Shown here: positions 8,429 through 16,480 of the stretch, in pieces
Numbering within the stretch: position 1 is the stretch's first letter
How the letters are laid out: every line of letters starts with the position of its first letter
Assembly: GCA_004558185.1 (NCBI GenBank)
Contig: SFDP01000027.1
Coordinates: forward strand, 1-34,947
Direction: 5' to 3'
DNA: 34,947 nucleotides
DNA from: Lachnospiraceae bacterium
Lineage (GTDB): Bacteria; Bacillota; Clostridia; Lachnospirales; Lachnospiraceae
Notes under the pieces: model-generated
Told to the model about the DNA's origin: nothing
The model's database searches: none
What the model saw: only the letters and a program-made list of their open reading frames with translations
Position numbers and translations under genes: made by a program

Positions 8429-8487
8429 TGGGATTTTTGTCGGCGAAAGGGGTTAAGCAGAAGCTGCTTTTATTGACTGCCGGTTTA

Positions 8488-8496
8488 TGCTATGAT
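8488..8496 (+). promoter_or_regulatory. Possible extended -10 promoter for the acyltransferase-ABC operon
   Basis: TGCTATGAT (8488-8496) is an extended -10 box. A TTGACT at 8473-8478 is too close (12 bp) to be its -35. It is the best candidate start site in the 230 bp before the acyltransferase gene; I see nothing else in that stretch. Confidence 0.35.
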
Positions 8497-8659
8497 GAAA
8501 AAATAATATGCCTTTTTGGTTCTATACCTAATGCGCTGATCTATTGTGAATTATGGAATATACTGGCGATAAAAGCTGTAATAAGCTCAAAAATGGGGCT
8601 GTTATTCCATTTAAGCAGTATTGCAGACAAAATCGGTAATATGGATGAGGATAAAAGAG

Positions 8660-9832
8660 ATGAACACACTTGCTGCGAACAAAGAAAAAGCGATCAACCC
8701 CACCTTTCGTATGTTGTCTGCCATAGCCATTGTTTTGGTGGTGGCCGGCCATGCGGATTTTGGAATATTCGACCTGGGTGGGCTTTTTCCCTACTACTCA
8801 TTTCATGTGGCAGTCTTTGCCTTTATTTCCGGTTATTTTTATCGTGAACAGGCTCAAGAGGCGCCCTTTTCTTATTTGAAAAAGAAGGCCTGCAGGCTGA
8901 TGCTGCCCTATTTTGGCTGGAATCTGGTCTATGGTCTGCTGGTACAGGTACTCAGGGCTAAGGGATTTAATATAGGCTCTCCAATAGGGATAAGAACGCT
9001 GCTGATAGAGCCCTTCCTGGGTGGGCATCAGTTTGGCCTTAATTTTGCCTCCTGGTTCGTTCCCATGCTGTTTATTATAGAAGCAGTGAACCTTTTTATG
9101 CGTAAAATACTGTTATGGCTCCACCTGAACAGGGAGGGGCTGATCCTGACCGTCAGCCTCCTGGGGGGAATGCTGGCCGTCTGGCTGTCCATGGAAGGGA
9201 AGGTATGGGGGTATTACCGGACAATTGGCTGTCTGATGCTATTGTACCCAATTTATCAGTGGGGACAGTTCTACAGAGTTTATCTGGAAAAAAGAGATAC
9301 CCTGTCCAATGGCCCGTATTTTCTGCTGGTCTGCGGGTTACAGTTCCTTCTTTTGCTGGTCAGTAAAGGAAGAGTAGCCTATAGTACGGTCTGGTGTTCC
9401 GGCTTTGTGAATGGCCCTCTGCTTCCCTTTCTGACGGCAGCCTGCGGCATTGCTTTTTGGCTGCGCATTGCCCGGATACTCAGTCCCCTGTGGAAGAAAA
9501 ACGGGGCAGTGGACAGAATCGGAGAAAATACTTTTGCTATCATGATGCACCATATTCTGGGATTTATGCTGGTCAACACGCTGTTTTTCCTTCTGTCCAT
9601 AAGCACCCTGCTGTTTGCGGATTTTGATGGTACGGCTTATCTGAACAGCTATGAATATCGCTACCTTCCAATGGGGCTGGAAATAGGGAAATGGCTGTAC
9701 CTTCTGGCAGGGATATGTTTTTCTCTGTTTTTGCAAAAATCACTTGACTTTATCCGTTTAAAGCATTATAGTGAAAAAGTCGTAAGGATACGAGAGAGGC
9801 CACTTGGCACAAGGGAGGATAATGAAAGATGA
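8660..9832 (+). CDS. Membrane acyltransferase, acyltransferase-3 family
   Basis: This 390-residue protein has about ten hydrophobic segments and the acyltransferase-3 pattern. The N-terminus has RMLSAIAIVLVVAGHADFG, with the conserved His at the end of segment 1. FHVAVFAFISGYFY follows, then a basic KKACRLMLPYFGWNLVY. Members transfer acyl groups, often acetyl, to sugars of exopolysaccharide, peptidoglycan or O-antigen on the outer face of the membrane; the substrate here cannot be told. The start at 8660 has GAGGA 8 bases upstream; ATGs at 8621 and 8645 have weaker sites. The stop overlaps the start of the downstream lipoprotein gene (ATGA), so it is coupled to an ABC transporter operon it has no obvious functional link with. 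Confidence 0.8.
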   Translation: MNTLAANKEKAINPTFRMLSAIAIVLVVAGHADFGIFDLGGLFPYYSFHVAVFAFISGYFYREQAQEAPFSYLKKKACRLMLPYFGWNLVYGLLVQVLRAKGFNIGSPIGIRTLLIEPFLGGHQFGLNFASWFVPMLFIIEAVNLFMRKILLWLHLNREGLILTVSLLGGMLAVWLSMEGKVWGYYRTIGCLMLLYPIYQWGQFYRVYLEKRDTLSNGPYFLLVCGLQFLLLLVSKGRVAYSTVWCSGFVNGPLLPFLTAACGIAFWLRIARILSPLWKKNGAVDRIGENTFAIMMHHILGFMLVNTLFFLLSISTLLFADFDGTAYLNSYEYRYLPMGLEIGKWLYLLAGICFSLFLQKSLDFIRLKHYSEKVVRIRERPLGTREDNER

Positions 9833-10863
9833 AAATGAAAAAAACAGCGGCTCTGTTGATGGCAGCAGTGTTGATGCTTTCCATGACAGCCTGTACAACG
9901 CAAAAGGAAACCCCGGCAGATGCTTCTTCTGCTAATACAGAAGCTCAGACTGCAGCAGGAACCGAAGCAGCACAAGATGAAGGAAAGGTTTACACCGTAG
10001 GAATTTGCCAGTTGGTTCAGCATGAGGCTCTGGATGCAGCTACACAGGGCTTTAAGGATGCTTTAACAGAAGCCTTTGGCGAGAATGTGGTATTTGATGA
10101 GCAGAATGCCTCCAACGATTCTGCCACCTGTGCAACCATCGTCAACCAGTTTGTAGCAAGTAAGGTAGACTTGATTATGGCCAATGCCACCCCTGCATTA
10201 CAGGCAGCAGTAGCCTCTACAGCAGATATTCCCATTGTGGCAACCTCCATTACCGATTATGCCACTGCTCTGGACATCAGCGACTGGACAGGAACCACAG
10301 GGATTAATGTAACCGGTACCGCAGACCTGGCACCCCTGGCAGAACAGGCGGCTATGGTGAAGGAGCTGGTTCCTGAAGCAAAGACAGTAGGTATTCTTTA
10401 CTGCTCTGCTGAACCCAATTCCAAGTATCAGGCAGGAGTGGTGAGTGAAGAGCTTACCGCTATGGGAATGCAGGTAAAAGACTACACCTTTGCTGACTCC
10501 AACGATGTTATGCAGGTTACACAGACAGCAGTAGAGGGATGTGATGTGCTCTATGTACCTACAGATAACACGGTAGCTTCTAATACCGAGATCATCAATG
10601 GAGTTGCAGAAGATGCAGGTATCCCCATTATTGCCGGAGAGGAAGGCATTTGTAAGGGGTGCGGAATCGCTACGCTTTCTATTGACTATTACAGTATCGG
10701 TTACCGGGCAGGTGAAATGGCGGCGGATATTCTGGCCAACGGAGCTGATCCGGCAACGATGGAGATTGATTTTGCCACTGAACTGACCAAAAAAGTCATG
10801 ACCAGCCGCTGTGAAACCCTGGGAATTACCGTTCCCGAGGGTTATGAAGCAATTGCGGAATAA
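9829..10863 (+). CDS. ABC substrate-binding lipoprotein, TrpX-like (ABC_sub_bind)
   Basis: This 344-residue protein has a lipoprotein signal (Lys-rich start, hydrophobic stretch, lipobox LSMTAC with Cys22) and an Ala/Glu/Thr-rich linker. The periplasmic-binding fold follows, with ABC_sub_bind features: VGICQLVQHEALDAATQGF, then VDLIMANATPALQAA, and TVGILYCSAEPNS in the second lobe. Homologues with this permease and ATPase pairing include TrpX, implicated in tryptophan uptake in streptococci, and related proteins of unknown ligand. The ligand here is not determined, and no T-box leader is present. GGGAGG lies 10 bases before the ATG. A large hairpin follows the gene before the permease. Confidence 0.85.
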   Translation: MKMKKTAALLMAAVLMLSMTACTTQKETPADASSANTEAQTAAGTEAAQDEGKVYTVGICQLVQHEALDAATQGFKDALTEAFGENVVFDEQNASNDSATCATIVNQFVASKVDLIMANATPALQAAVASTADIPIVATSITDYATALDISDWTGTTGINVTGTADLAPLAEQAAMVKELVPEAKTVGILYCSAEPNSKYQAGVVSEELTAMGMQVKDYTFADSNDVMQVTQTAVEGCDVLYVPTDNTVASNTEIINGVAEDAGIPIIAGEEGICKGCGIATLSIDYYSIGYRAGEMAADILANGADPATMEIDFATELTKKVMTSRCETLGITVPEGYEAIAE

Positions 10864-10890
10864 ATATGGTTGACCTTAGGCCTAAAATAT

Positions 10891-10940
10891 GACAGAATGA
10901 ATAGCATCCGGTGATTTTTTCATCGGATGCTATTCCTGTC
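10891..10940 (+). other. Intra-operon hairpin between binding protein and permease genes
   Basis: GAATAGCATCCG (10899-10910) pairs perfectly with CGGATGCTATTC (10924-10935). A G-U pair and TGA/TCA extend it inward, and GACAG (10891-10895) with CTGTC (10936-10940) extends it outward past a three-base bulge. There is no T tract after it, so it is more likely an RNA stability or partial attenuation element than a full terminator. This is a common way to express more binding protein than permease. Confidence 0.75.
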
Positions 10941-10982
10941 TGCTGTGGGGCAGGAAAATACGAGAAGGGAAAAGAGAAGACG

Positions 10983-11897
10983 ATGATTGAATTTTTGAAT
11001 GCTTTACCCGGTGCGGCAGCACAGGGAATCATTTGGGGAATTATGGCCATTGGTGTCTATATTACCTACAAAATTCTGGATATTGCCGATCTGACTGTAG
11101 ATGGCAGCTTTGGTACGGGAGGTGCGACACTGGTGCTGTGCATGACCAGTGGTATGGGACTCCCTTTATCTATGCTGATAGCCTTTTTGGCAGGCTGTCT
11201 TACCGGTTTTGCGACCGGAGTTTTTCATACTAAATTTGGGATTCCGGCTATTCTGGCGGGGATTCTTACTCAGCTTGGGCTGTACTCCGTGAACCTGCGG
11301 ATTCTGGGAGGCGCCAATCTTACCCTGTCGGACCGCAAGTATAAGCTTTTGGTGAATCTGAAAAATACTTACCCTTCTTTATTGATTTGTACGATTTTTG
11401 CAGTGGTGATCATAGCGGTGCTGTACTGGTTTTTCGGTACCGAGATGGGTCATTCCCTCAGAGCTACGGGCTGTAATCCGGCCATGGCCAGAGCTAATGG
11501 GATCAACACAGAAAAGAATAAGATCATTGCCATTATCCTTTCCAATGGTCTGGTTGCTCTCTCGGGGGCCTTACTGGCTCAGTGGCAGGGCTTTGCTGAT
11601 GTAAGTATGGGGCGGGGAGCCATCGTGATCGGTCTTGCCGCAGTGATTATTGGGGAGGTCATTTTTGGAAAAATTTTCAAGAATTTTGCCCTTCGTCTGG
11701 CAGGAGTAGTTATGGGTGGAATCGTTTATTATGCAGTTATCACCTTCGTATTGCGGCTGGGCCTGAACGCCAATGACCTTAAGCTCTTGTCGGCATTGGT
11801 AGTAGCCGTCTTTCTGGCGATCCCCTATTGGAAAAAAACATGGTCTGAAAACCGCAGGAAGCCTATGGAGGAGGGAGCCAAAGATGCTGGAAATTAA
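10983..11897 (+). CDS. ABC transporter permease, TrpY-like (BPD_transp_2)
   Basis: This 304-residue membrane protein has eight or nine hydrophobic segments. It shows the family's opening (QGIIWGIMAIGVYITYKILDIADLTVDGSFGTGGA), followed by GHSLRATGCNPAMARANGI, which matches the EAA-like cytoplasmic loop that contacts the ATPase in branched-chain-type permeases. The start at 10983 follows a purine-rich GAGAAG site; an in-frame ATG at 10911 lies inside the upstream hairpin and adds a non-family leader. The gene overlaps the ATPase start by 14 bp. With its partners it should import a small organic molecule, perhaps an aromatic amino acid. Confidence 0.86.
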   Translation: MIEFLNALPGAAAQGIIWGIMAIGVYITYKILDIADLTVDGSFGTGGATLVLCMTSGMGLPLSMLIAFLAGCLTGFATGVFHTKFGIPAILAGILTQLGLYSVNLRILGGANLTLSDRKYKLLVNLKNTYPSLLICTIFAVVIIAVLYWFFGTEMGHSLRATGCNPAMARANGINTEKNKIIAIILSNGLVALSGALLAQWQGFADVSMGRGAIVIGLAAVIIGEVIFGKIFKNFALRLAGVVMGGIVYYAVITFVLRLGLNANDLKLLSALVVAVFLAIPYWKKTWSENRRKPMEEGAKDAGN

Positions 11898-12681
11898 GAA
11901 CGTTTATAAAACCTTTAATGCAGGAACCATAAATGAAAAAAAGGCACTCAGGAATCTGAATCTGACGCTTAATGATGGGGATTTTGTTACTGTGATCGGA
12001 GGAAATGGCGCAGGAAAATCCACCATGCTGAACATGATAGCAGGAGTCTATCCCGTGGATGCAGGAAGCATTACCATAAACGGCACAGATGTCACGGGAA
12101 TGAAGGAACATATCAGAGCCAGATATCTGGGCAGAGTATTTCAGGATCCTATGATGGGTACGGCAGCAGATATGTGGATCGAAGAGAATATGGCTCTGGC
12201 CGGCAGAAGAGGACAGAGAAGAGGGCTTCGTTGGGCCATTAACGGAAAAGAGCGTGAAGAATTTAAGGAGCTCCTAAAGGAACTGGAGCTGGGGCTGGAA
12301 AATCGCCTTGCCACCAAGGTAGGGCTTTTATCCGGAGGGCAGAGACAGGCCCTTACCCTGCTGATGGCTACCATGAAGCGGCCGGATCTGCTTCTGTTAG
12401 ACGAGCACACAGCGGCTCTGGACCCTAAGACAGCAGCCAAGGTACTGGAGCTTACGGATAAGCTGATAGAAGAGGAAGGACTGACCGCATTAATGATCAC
12501 CCATAATATGAGGGATGCCATTCACTATGGGAACCGTCTGATTATGATGAATGAAGGACAGATCATCCTGGACATCAGCGGCGAGGAAAAGAAAAAGCTG
12601 ACTGTAGAGGACCTGCTCAATGCCTTTAGCCGGCTGAGCGGAGATGAATTTGCCAATGACAGGATACTGCTGGCAAAATAA
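11884..12681 (+). CDS. ABC transporter ATPase, TrpZ-like
   Basis: This 265-residue ATPase has a Walker A motif GGNGAGKST (39-47), a Q loop (VFQDP), the signature LSGGQRQ, Walker B LLLLDEH followed by TAALDPKTA, and a switch His in MITHNMRDA. The insertion between Q loop and signature carries a basic patch (GRRGQRRGLRW) typical of this TrpZ/YtrE-like import group. The start overlaps the permease by 14 bp and has GGAGGGAG just upstream. A rho-independent terminator begins 19 bp after the stop, closing the acyltransferase-ABC operon. Confidence 0.88.
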   Translation: MLEIKNVYKTFNAGTINEKKALRNLNLTLNDGDFVTVIGGNGAGKSTMLNMIAGVYPVDAGSITINGTDVTGMKEHIRARYLGRVFQDPMMGTAADMWIEENMALAGRRGQRRGLRWAINGKEREEFKELLKELELGLENRLATKVGLLSGGQRQALTLLMATMKRPDLLLLDEHTAALDPKTAAKVLELTDKLIEEEGLTALMITHNMRDAIHYGNRLIMMNEGQIILDISGEEKKKLTVEDLLNAFSRLSGDEFANDRILLAK

Positions 12682-12699
12682 ATATGGCTTGGAATCTTA

Positions 12700-12736
12700 A
12701 ACGGAATCTTCCCAGGAAAGAAGGTTCCGTTTTTTT
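12700..12736 (+). terminator. Rho-independent terminator of the acyltransferase-ABC operon
   Basis: AACGGAATCTT (12700-12710) pairs with AAGGTTCCGTT (12721-12731) with one G-U wobble, followed by a T run to 12736. Confidence 0.88.
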
Positions 12737-12799
12737 GCCCTATGAGAGAGGAAATGAAGGACTAACGTACTGGCCGCTTAAACCTTAGAATAATTCTGC

Positions 12800-12828
12800 T
12801 TGCATGGAGATAAAATTTAGTGTATAAG
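12800..12828 (+). promoter_or_regulatory. Predicted topA promoter
   Basis: TTGCAT (12800-12805) and TATAAG (12823-12828) are separated by 17 bp, and a TG precedes the -10 box. A short GC hairpin (CCGGG and CCCGG, about 12866-12883) lies just before the topA ribosome site. Confidence 0.6.
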
Positions 12829-12896
12829 TGAAATAGTTCGGCTTTAAGACTGACGAAAACAATAACCGGGTGGTGGGGCCCGGATTGGAGGAAGAA

Positions 12897-14975
12897 ATGG
12901 CAAAGTATTTAGTGATTGTGGAATCTCCGGCAAAGGTAAAGACCATAAAGAAATTTCTGGGGGCTAATTATGAGGTTATGGCCAGCAACGGCCACGTTCG
13001 GGATTTACCCAAAAGCCGTTTGGGAATCGATGTGGACAAGGATTATGAGCCTCAGTACATCACTATTCGGGGAAAAGGAGAAATCTTAGCCAATCTTCGC
13101 AAAGAAGTAAAAAAAGCGGAAAAAATCTATCTGGCAACGGACCCTGACCGGGAGGGGGAAGCTATCTCCTGGCATTTGTTTAAAGCCTTAAAGCTGGAAA
13201 ATAAAAAGGTATATCGGATCACCTTCAATGAAATCACGAAAACAGCAGTGAAGGAATCCTTGAAAAATGCAAAAGAAATCAACATGAATCTGGTGGATGC
13301 CCAGCAGGCCAGACGGTGTCTGGACCGTATGGTGGGTTACCGGATATCTCCCCTGCTGTGGGGCAAGGTGAAGAGAGGCTTAAGTGCGGGAAGAGTGCAG
13401 TCGGTGGCGCTCAGGATCATCTGCGACAGAGAAGAGGAGATCAATGCCTTTATTCCTGAGGAATATTGGACTCTGGATGCTGTGCTGGCAGCAAAGGGAG
13501 AAAAAAAGCCGATGACAGCCAAATTCTACGGGACCAAAGAGGGTAAGCTGGAGCTGAACACCGAGGAGGACGTGAAAAAGATAGAAGAGGAGATCGGGAA
13601 GGCCAGATTTGTGGTACAGGAGGTAAAGAAGGGAGAACGGCGCAAGAAAGCCCCATTGCCCTTTACCACCTCTACCCTGCAGCAGGAGGCCAGCAAGGTG
13701 CTGAACTTTTCTACGCAGAAAACCATGCGTCTGGCACAGCAGCTTTATGAAGGGGTGGATATTAAGGGAAATGGAACGGTGGGTGTGATCACCTACCTGC
13801 GTACAGATTCCACCCGTGTTTCTCTGGAGGCTATGAAGCAGGCTGAAGAATATATTGTCAGCCAATATGGGGAGGCCTATGCAGGTCACCGGTCAGAAGG
13901 CAGGAAAGACGCCAAAAAGATACAGGATGCCCATGAAGCCATCCGGCCCACCGATATCACCAGAACCCCCCAGGAAATGAAGGAGTCACTTTCCCGGGAG
14001 CAGTTCAGGCTGTATCAGCTCATCTGGAAGCGTTTTGTGGCCAGTCAGATGAGTGAAGCCGTGTACGAAACGGTGGCCGTTAAAGTGGATGCAGAAAGAT
14101 ATCGCTTCAGCCTGTCGGCAGGAAGGATCAAATTTGAAGGCTTCCGCAGTGTTTATGCGCAGGAGGAGGAAGAAAGGGAAGATTCCAACCTGCTGTTAAA
14201 GCATCTGGAAAAGGGAGAGGAGCTGACCCTGAAGGAGCTATGCCCTAAGCAGCATTTTACCCAGCCGGCGCCTCATTTTACGGAGGCCTCTTTGGTCAAT
14301 GCTCTGGAAGAGCTGGGAATAGGAAGACCCAGTACCTATGCTCCTACCATAACCACCATTTTGGCAAGGAGATATATTGTCAAGGAAAACAAAAACCTGT
14401 ATGTGACGGAATTGGGTGAGGTGGTCAACCAAATCATGAAGGAGGCCTTTCCCTCCATCGTGGATGTACATTTCACGGCCAACATGGAAATGCTCTTAGA
14501 CGGGGTAGAAGAAGGGGCGGTAAACTGGAAAACCATAATCGAAAATTTCTACCCGGATTTAGACGAGGCAGTCAAAAAGGCCGAGAAAGAATTGAGTGAG
14601 GTAGAAATCGGAGAAGAGTATTCAGGGGAAGACTGTGAGCTCTGTGGCCGGCCCATGCTCATCAAATACGGCCCTCATGGGCGTTTTCAGGCCTGCTCCG
14701 GTTTCCCGGAGTGCCGCAACACCAAGCCCTACTACGAAAAAATCGGTGTTGCCTGCCCCAAGTGCGGAAAAGACATTGTGCTTAAGAAAACGAAAAAGGG
14801 CAGAAAATATTACGGCTGCATCGGCAATCCGGAATGTGACTTTATGGTATGGCAGAAGCCTTCCGGCCTAACCTGTGCAAAATGTGGAAGCATTTTATTG
14901 GAAAGAGGAAGCAAGCTGGTCTGCTCCAATGAAAATTGCGGAAATATTACAGATAAAAAACAGGAAAATAAGTAA
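12897..14975 (+). CDS. topA: DNA topoisomerase I (type IA)
   Basis: This 692-residue enzyme relaxes negative supercoils by transient single-strand cleavage. The N-terminal Toprim domain shows VESPAK (Glu9) and the metal-binding DPDRE (D82, D84, E86). The catalytic tyrosine is Tyr300 in GVITYLRTDSTR. DNA-clamp motifs such as AHEAIRPT and LGIGRPSTYAPTI follow. The C-terminus carries three four-cysteine zinc ribbons (CELCGRP, CPKCGKD, CAKCGSI), the last two compact. Length is normal for Firmicutes. The start at 12897 has GGAGGA 4 bases upstream; an in-frame upstream start at 12870 adds nine unconserved residues. topA next to codY is a common clostridial order; dprA, often found before topA, is absent here. 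Confidence 0.98.
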   Translation: MAKYLVIVESPAKVKTIKKFLGANYEVMASNGHVRDLPKSRLGIDVDKDYEPQYITIRGKGEILANLRKEVKKAEKIYLATDPDREGEAISWHLFKALKLENKKVYRITFNEITKTAVKESLKNAKEINMNLVDAQQARRCLDRMVGYRISPLLWGKVKRGLSAGRVQSVALRIICDREEEINAFIPEEYWTLDAVLAAKGEKKPMTAKFYGTKEGKLELNTEEDVKKIEEEIGKARFVVQEVKKGERRKKAPLPFTTSTLQQEASKVLNFSTQKTMRLAQQLYEGVDIKGNGTVGVITYLRTDSTRVSLEAMKQAEEYIVSQYGEAYAGHRSEGRKDAKKIQDAHEAIRPTDITRTPQEMKESLSREQFRLYQLIWKRFVASQMSEAVYETVAVKVDAERYRFSLSAGRIKFEGFRSVYAQEEEEREDSNLLLKHLEKGEELTLKELCPKQHFTQPAPHFTEASLVNALEELGIGRPSTYAPTITTILARRYIVKENKNLYVTELGEVVNQIMKEAFPSIVDVHFTANMEMLLDGVEEGAVNWKTIIENFYPDLDEAVKKAEKELSEVEIGEEYSGEDCELCGRPMLIKYGPHGRFQACSGFPECRNTKPYYEKIGVACPKCGKDIVLKKTKKGRKYYGCIGNPECDFMVWQKPSGLTCAKCGSILLERGSKLVCSNENCGNITDKKQENK

Positions 14976-14984
14976 TTTACTGAT

Positions 14985-15005
14985 AATTTTTGAAGTTTCT
15001 TGTAA
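14985..15005 (+). promoter_or_regulatory. Candidate CodY-binding site overlapping the codY -35 box
   Basis: AATTTTTGAAGTTTCTTGTAA covers the predicted -35 of codY. Against the Bacillus CodY consensus (AATTTTCWGAAAATT) my best ungapped alignment has five mismatches, so the match is weak alone. A very similar block sits before the flagellar promoter at 15954-15977, which raises its interest. Confidence 0.3.
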
Positions 15006-15028
15006 TTGAACAAAAAGTGTGCTATAAT
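15000..15028 (+). promoter_or_regulatory. Predicted codY promoter
   Basis: TTGTAA (15000-15005) and a perfect TATAAT (15023-15028) are 17 bp apart, 25 bp after the topA stop. codY therefore has its own sigma-A start. Confidence 0.75.
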
Positions 15029-15071
15029 ACAACAATGTAGACCTGATGTTTTGTTCTTTGGAGGAAAGAAT

Positions 15072-15878
15072 ATGAGCAGTATACAACTATTGGATAAAAC
15101 CAGAAAAATCGGAGAATTACTACACAACAATAATTCCAGCAAAGTGATTTTTAACGACATTTGCAGAGTAATGAAGGATATTTTGGGGTCCAATGTTTTG
15201 GTATTGAGCCGCAAAGGGAAGGTTCTGGGCGTGGATTATTGCTCGGAAGTAGAGCCTATACAGGAACTGATCAGTGACGAGGTAGGGGGATTCATAGACC
15301 CGCTTTTGAATGGAAGGATGCTGGCAGTTCTTTCTACCAAGGAGAATGTGAATCTGGCAACTCTGGGATTTGAATATACAGACCTGCAGAAGTATACAGC
15401 CATCATTGCCCCTATAGAGATTGCCGGTGAGCGTTTGGGTACCCTGTTCCTGTACAAGGCCGGAAGATTTTATGATATTGATGACATTATCCTGTGCGAA
15501 TACGGAACTACGGTGGTAGGCTTGGAGATGCTCAGGGCAGTCAATGAGGAGAATGCGGAAGAGAATCGTAAGGTGGCAGTGGTTCGTTCTGCAATCGGAA
15601 CGCTCTCTTATTCCGAAATGGAGGCGATCGTTCATATATTTGAAGAGCTGGACGGAAGGGAAGGCATTCTGGTGGCCAGTAAGATTGCAGACCGGGTGGG
15701 GATTACCCGTTCCGTAATCGTCAATGCTCTGCGCAAGTTTGAAAGTGCAGGAGTAATCGAGTCCCGTTCCTCGGGAATGAAAGGAACCTACATCAAGGTT
15801 TTGAATGACTCCGTTTATGAAGAGATTGATAAATTAAGAGAAAAAATAGAGGAGGGGCAAGGAGGCCCCAGAGCTTGA
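15072..15878 (+). CDS. codY: GTP- and branched-chain-amino-acid-sensing repressor CodY
   Basis: This 268-residue protein has the two-part CodY layout: an N-terminal GAF domain (about 1-155) that binds branched-chain amino acids, and a C-terminal winged helix. The helix is nearly diagnostic: ASKIADRVGITRSVIVNALRK, then ESAGVIESRSSGMKGTYIKVLN. GTP is a second effector in most species. It represses nutrient-scavenging genes and, in Bacillus subtilis, the fla/che promoter. The start at 15072 follows GGAGGAAAG. The final ten residues (REKIEEGQGGPRA) are a little longer than typical. It has its own promoter and terminator, so it is not in one transcript with topA or flgB. Confidence 0.97.
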   Translation: MSSIQLLDKTRKIGELLHNNNSSKVIFNDICRVMKDILGSNVLVLSRKGKVLGVDYCSEVEPIQELISDEVGGFIDPLLNGRMLAVLSTKENVNLATLGFEYTDLQKYTAIIAPIEIAGERLGTLFLYKAGRFYDIDDIILCEYGTTVVGLEMLRAVNEENAEENRKVAVVRSAIGTLSYSEMEAIVHIFEELDGREGILVASKIADRVGITRSVIVNALRKFESAGVIESRSSGMKGTYIKVLNDSVYEEIDKLREKIEEGQGGPRA

Positions 15879-15881
15879 AAC

Positions 15882-15929
15882 AAAAGCCCCTGTGGAAGGG
15901 AAAGAAATCCTTTTCCAGGGGGCTTTTTT
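15882..15929 (+). terminator. Rho-independent terminator after codY
   Basis: AAAAGCCCC (15882-15890) pairs with GGGGCTTTT (15919-15927). After a small bulge the inner stem TGGAAGGG pairs with CTTTTCCA including G-U pairs, and T residues run to 15929. Confidence 0.9.
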
Positions 15930-15953
15930 CGGGAAGTGCAGGCTAACTTCTCC

Positions 15954-15977
15954 AATTTTTTTAGAAGTTTTTGTTAA
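15954..15977 (+). promoter_or_regulatory. Candidate CodY-like site upstream of the flagellar promoter
   Basis: An AATTTTT tract followed by TTAGAAGTTTTTGTTAA lies just upstream of the -35 box of the fla/che promoter. It resembles the block at 14985-15005 before codY. Agreement with the Bacillus CodY consensus is imperfect (five mismatches in the best alignment I found). Confidence 0.3.
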
Positions 15978-15984
15978 AAATCGC

Positions 15985-16012
15985 TTGTGTTTTTACACAA
16001 ATTAATTATAAT
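15985..16012 (+). promoter_or_regulatory. Predicted fla/che operon promoter (sigma-A type)
   Basis: TTGTGT (15985-15990) and TATAAT (16007-16012) are 16 bp apart. Transcription would start near 16019, giving an untranslated leader of about 60 bases that contains the palindrome at 16041-16057. No sigma-28 pattern or c-di-GMP riboswitch is visible. Confidence 0.7.
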
Positions 16013-16040
16013 AAAACAATAGTGATAAATTGATTTAATG

Positions 16041-16057
16041 TAGACAAAATGTGTCTA
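16041..16057 (+). promoter_or_regulatory. Leader palindrome before flgB (copy 1 of 2)
   Basis: TAGACA, five-base loop AAATG, TGTCTA form a perfect 6-bp hairpin or dyad between the predicted start site and the flgB ribosome site. A second version, with two compensated base pairs, lies before motA at 28668-28684. Confidence 0.6.
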
Positions 16058-16078
16058 GATTAAGGAATGGAGGCTGGG

Positions 16079-16468
16079 ATGATACAATCAAATGCGTTTG
16101 ATTACATTAATGTTATGGGTAAAGCGGCAGATGCTTCTTGGCTGAGAAATGACGCCATTTCGAATAACATCGCCAACGTTGATACTCCGGGTTACAAGAG
16201 GCAGGATGTCAATTTTGAGATACAGTTGGAGAAGGCAATTAAGAGCAACCGCTACAGAACGATTGATGAGAAGGTGGCTAACATCAAGCTGAATCGGCTG
16301 AATCCGATGACCTACAGAGATCATTCCGGCTTTTCGTATCGTCTGGACGGCAACAATGTAGATATTGATACGGAGAATGTAGAACTGGCTTCCAATCAGA
16401 TTCGCTACCAGGGACTGACCGCCAGCATTACACAGGAATTTGCCAATCTGCAGGCGGTAATGAAGTAG
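16079..16468 (+). CDS. flgB: Flagellar proximal rod protein FlgB
   Basis: This 129-residue rod protein contains the N-terminal flagellar rod motif AISNNIANVDTPGYKRQDVNFE (about residues 25-45) and a C-terminal helical segment NVELASNQIRYQGLTASITQEF. Length is normal for FlgB. It builds the proximal rod next to the MS ring and is secreted by the flagellar export apparatus without a cleaved signal. The start at 16079 is preferred over 16067 because GGAGG at 16069-16073 is correctly spaced for it and would be overlapped by the earlier ATG. It is the first gene of the fla/che cluster. Confidence 0.96.
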   Translation: MIQSNAFDYINVMGKAADASWLRNDAISNNIANVDTPGYKRQDVNFEIQLEKAIKSNRYRTIDEKVANIKLNRLNPMTYRDHSGFSYRLDGNNVDIDTENVELASNQIRYQGLTASITQEFANLQAVMK

Positions 16469-16480
16469 GAGGACTAGAGT

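Noticed and set aside
8473..8496. TTGACT plus TATGAT as a standard promoter for the acyltransferase operon
   Set aside because: The spacing is only 12 bp; only the extended -10 box is kept as a weak candidate.
8429..8659. T-box leader controlling the TrpXYZ-like operon
   Set aside because: No T-box sequence (TGGNACCGCG type) or long leader hairpins are visible before the acyltransferase or the lipoprotein gene.
15930..16066. c-di-GMP riboswitch or invertible flagellar switch before flgB
   Set aside because: The leader is only about 60 bases, lacks the conserved GEMM core, and no long inverted repeats flank the promoter.
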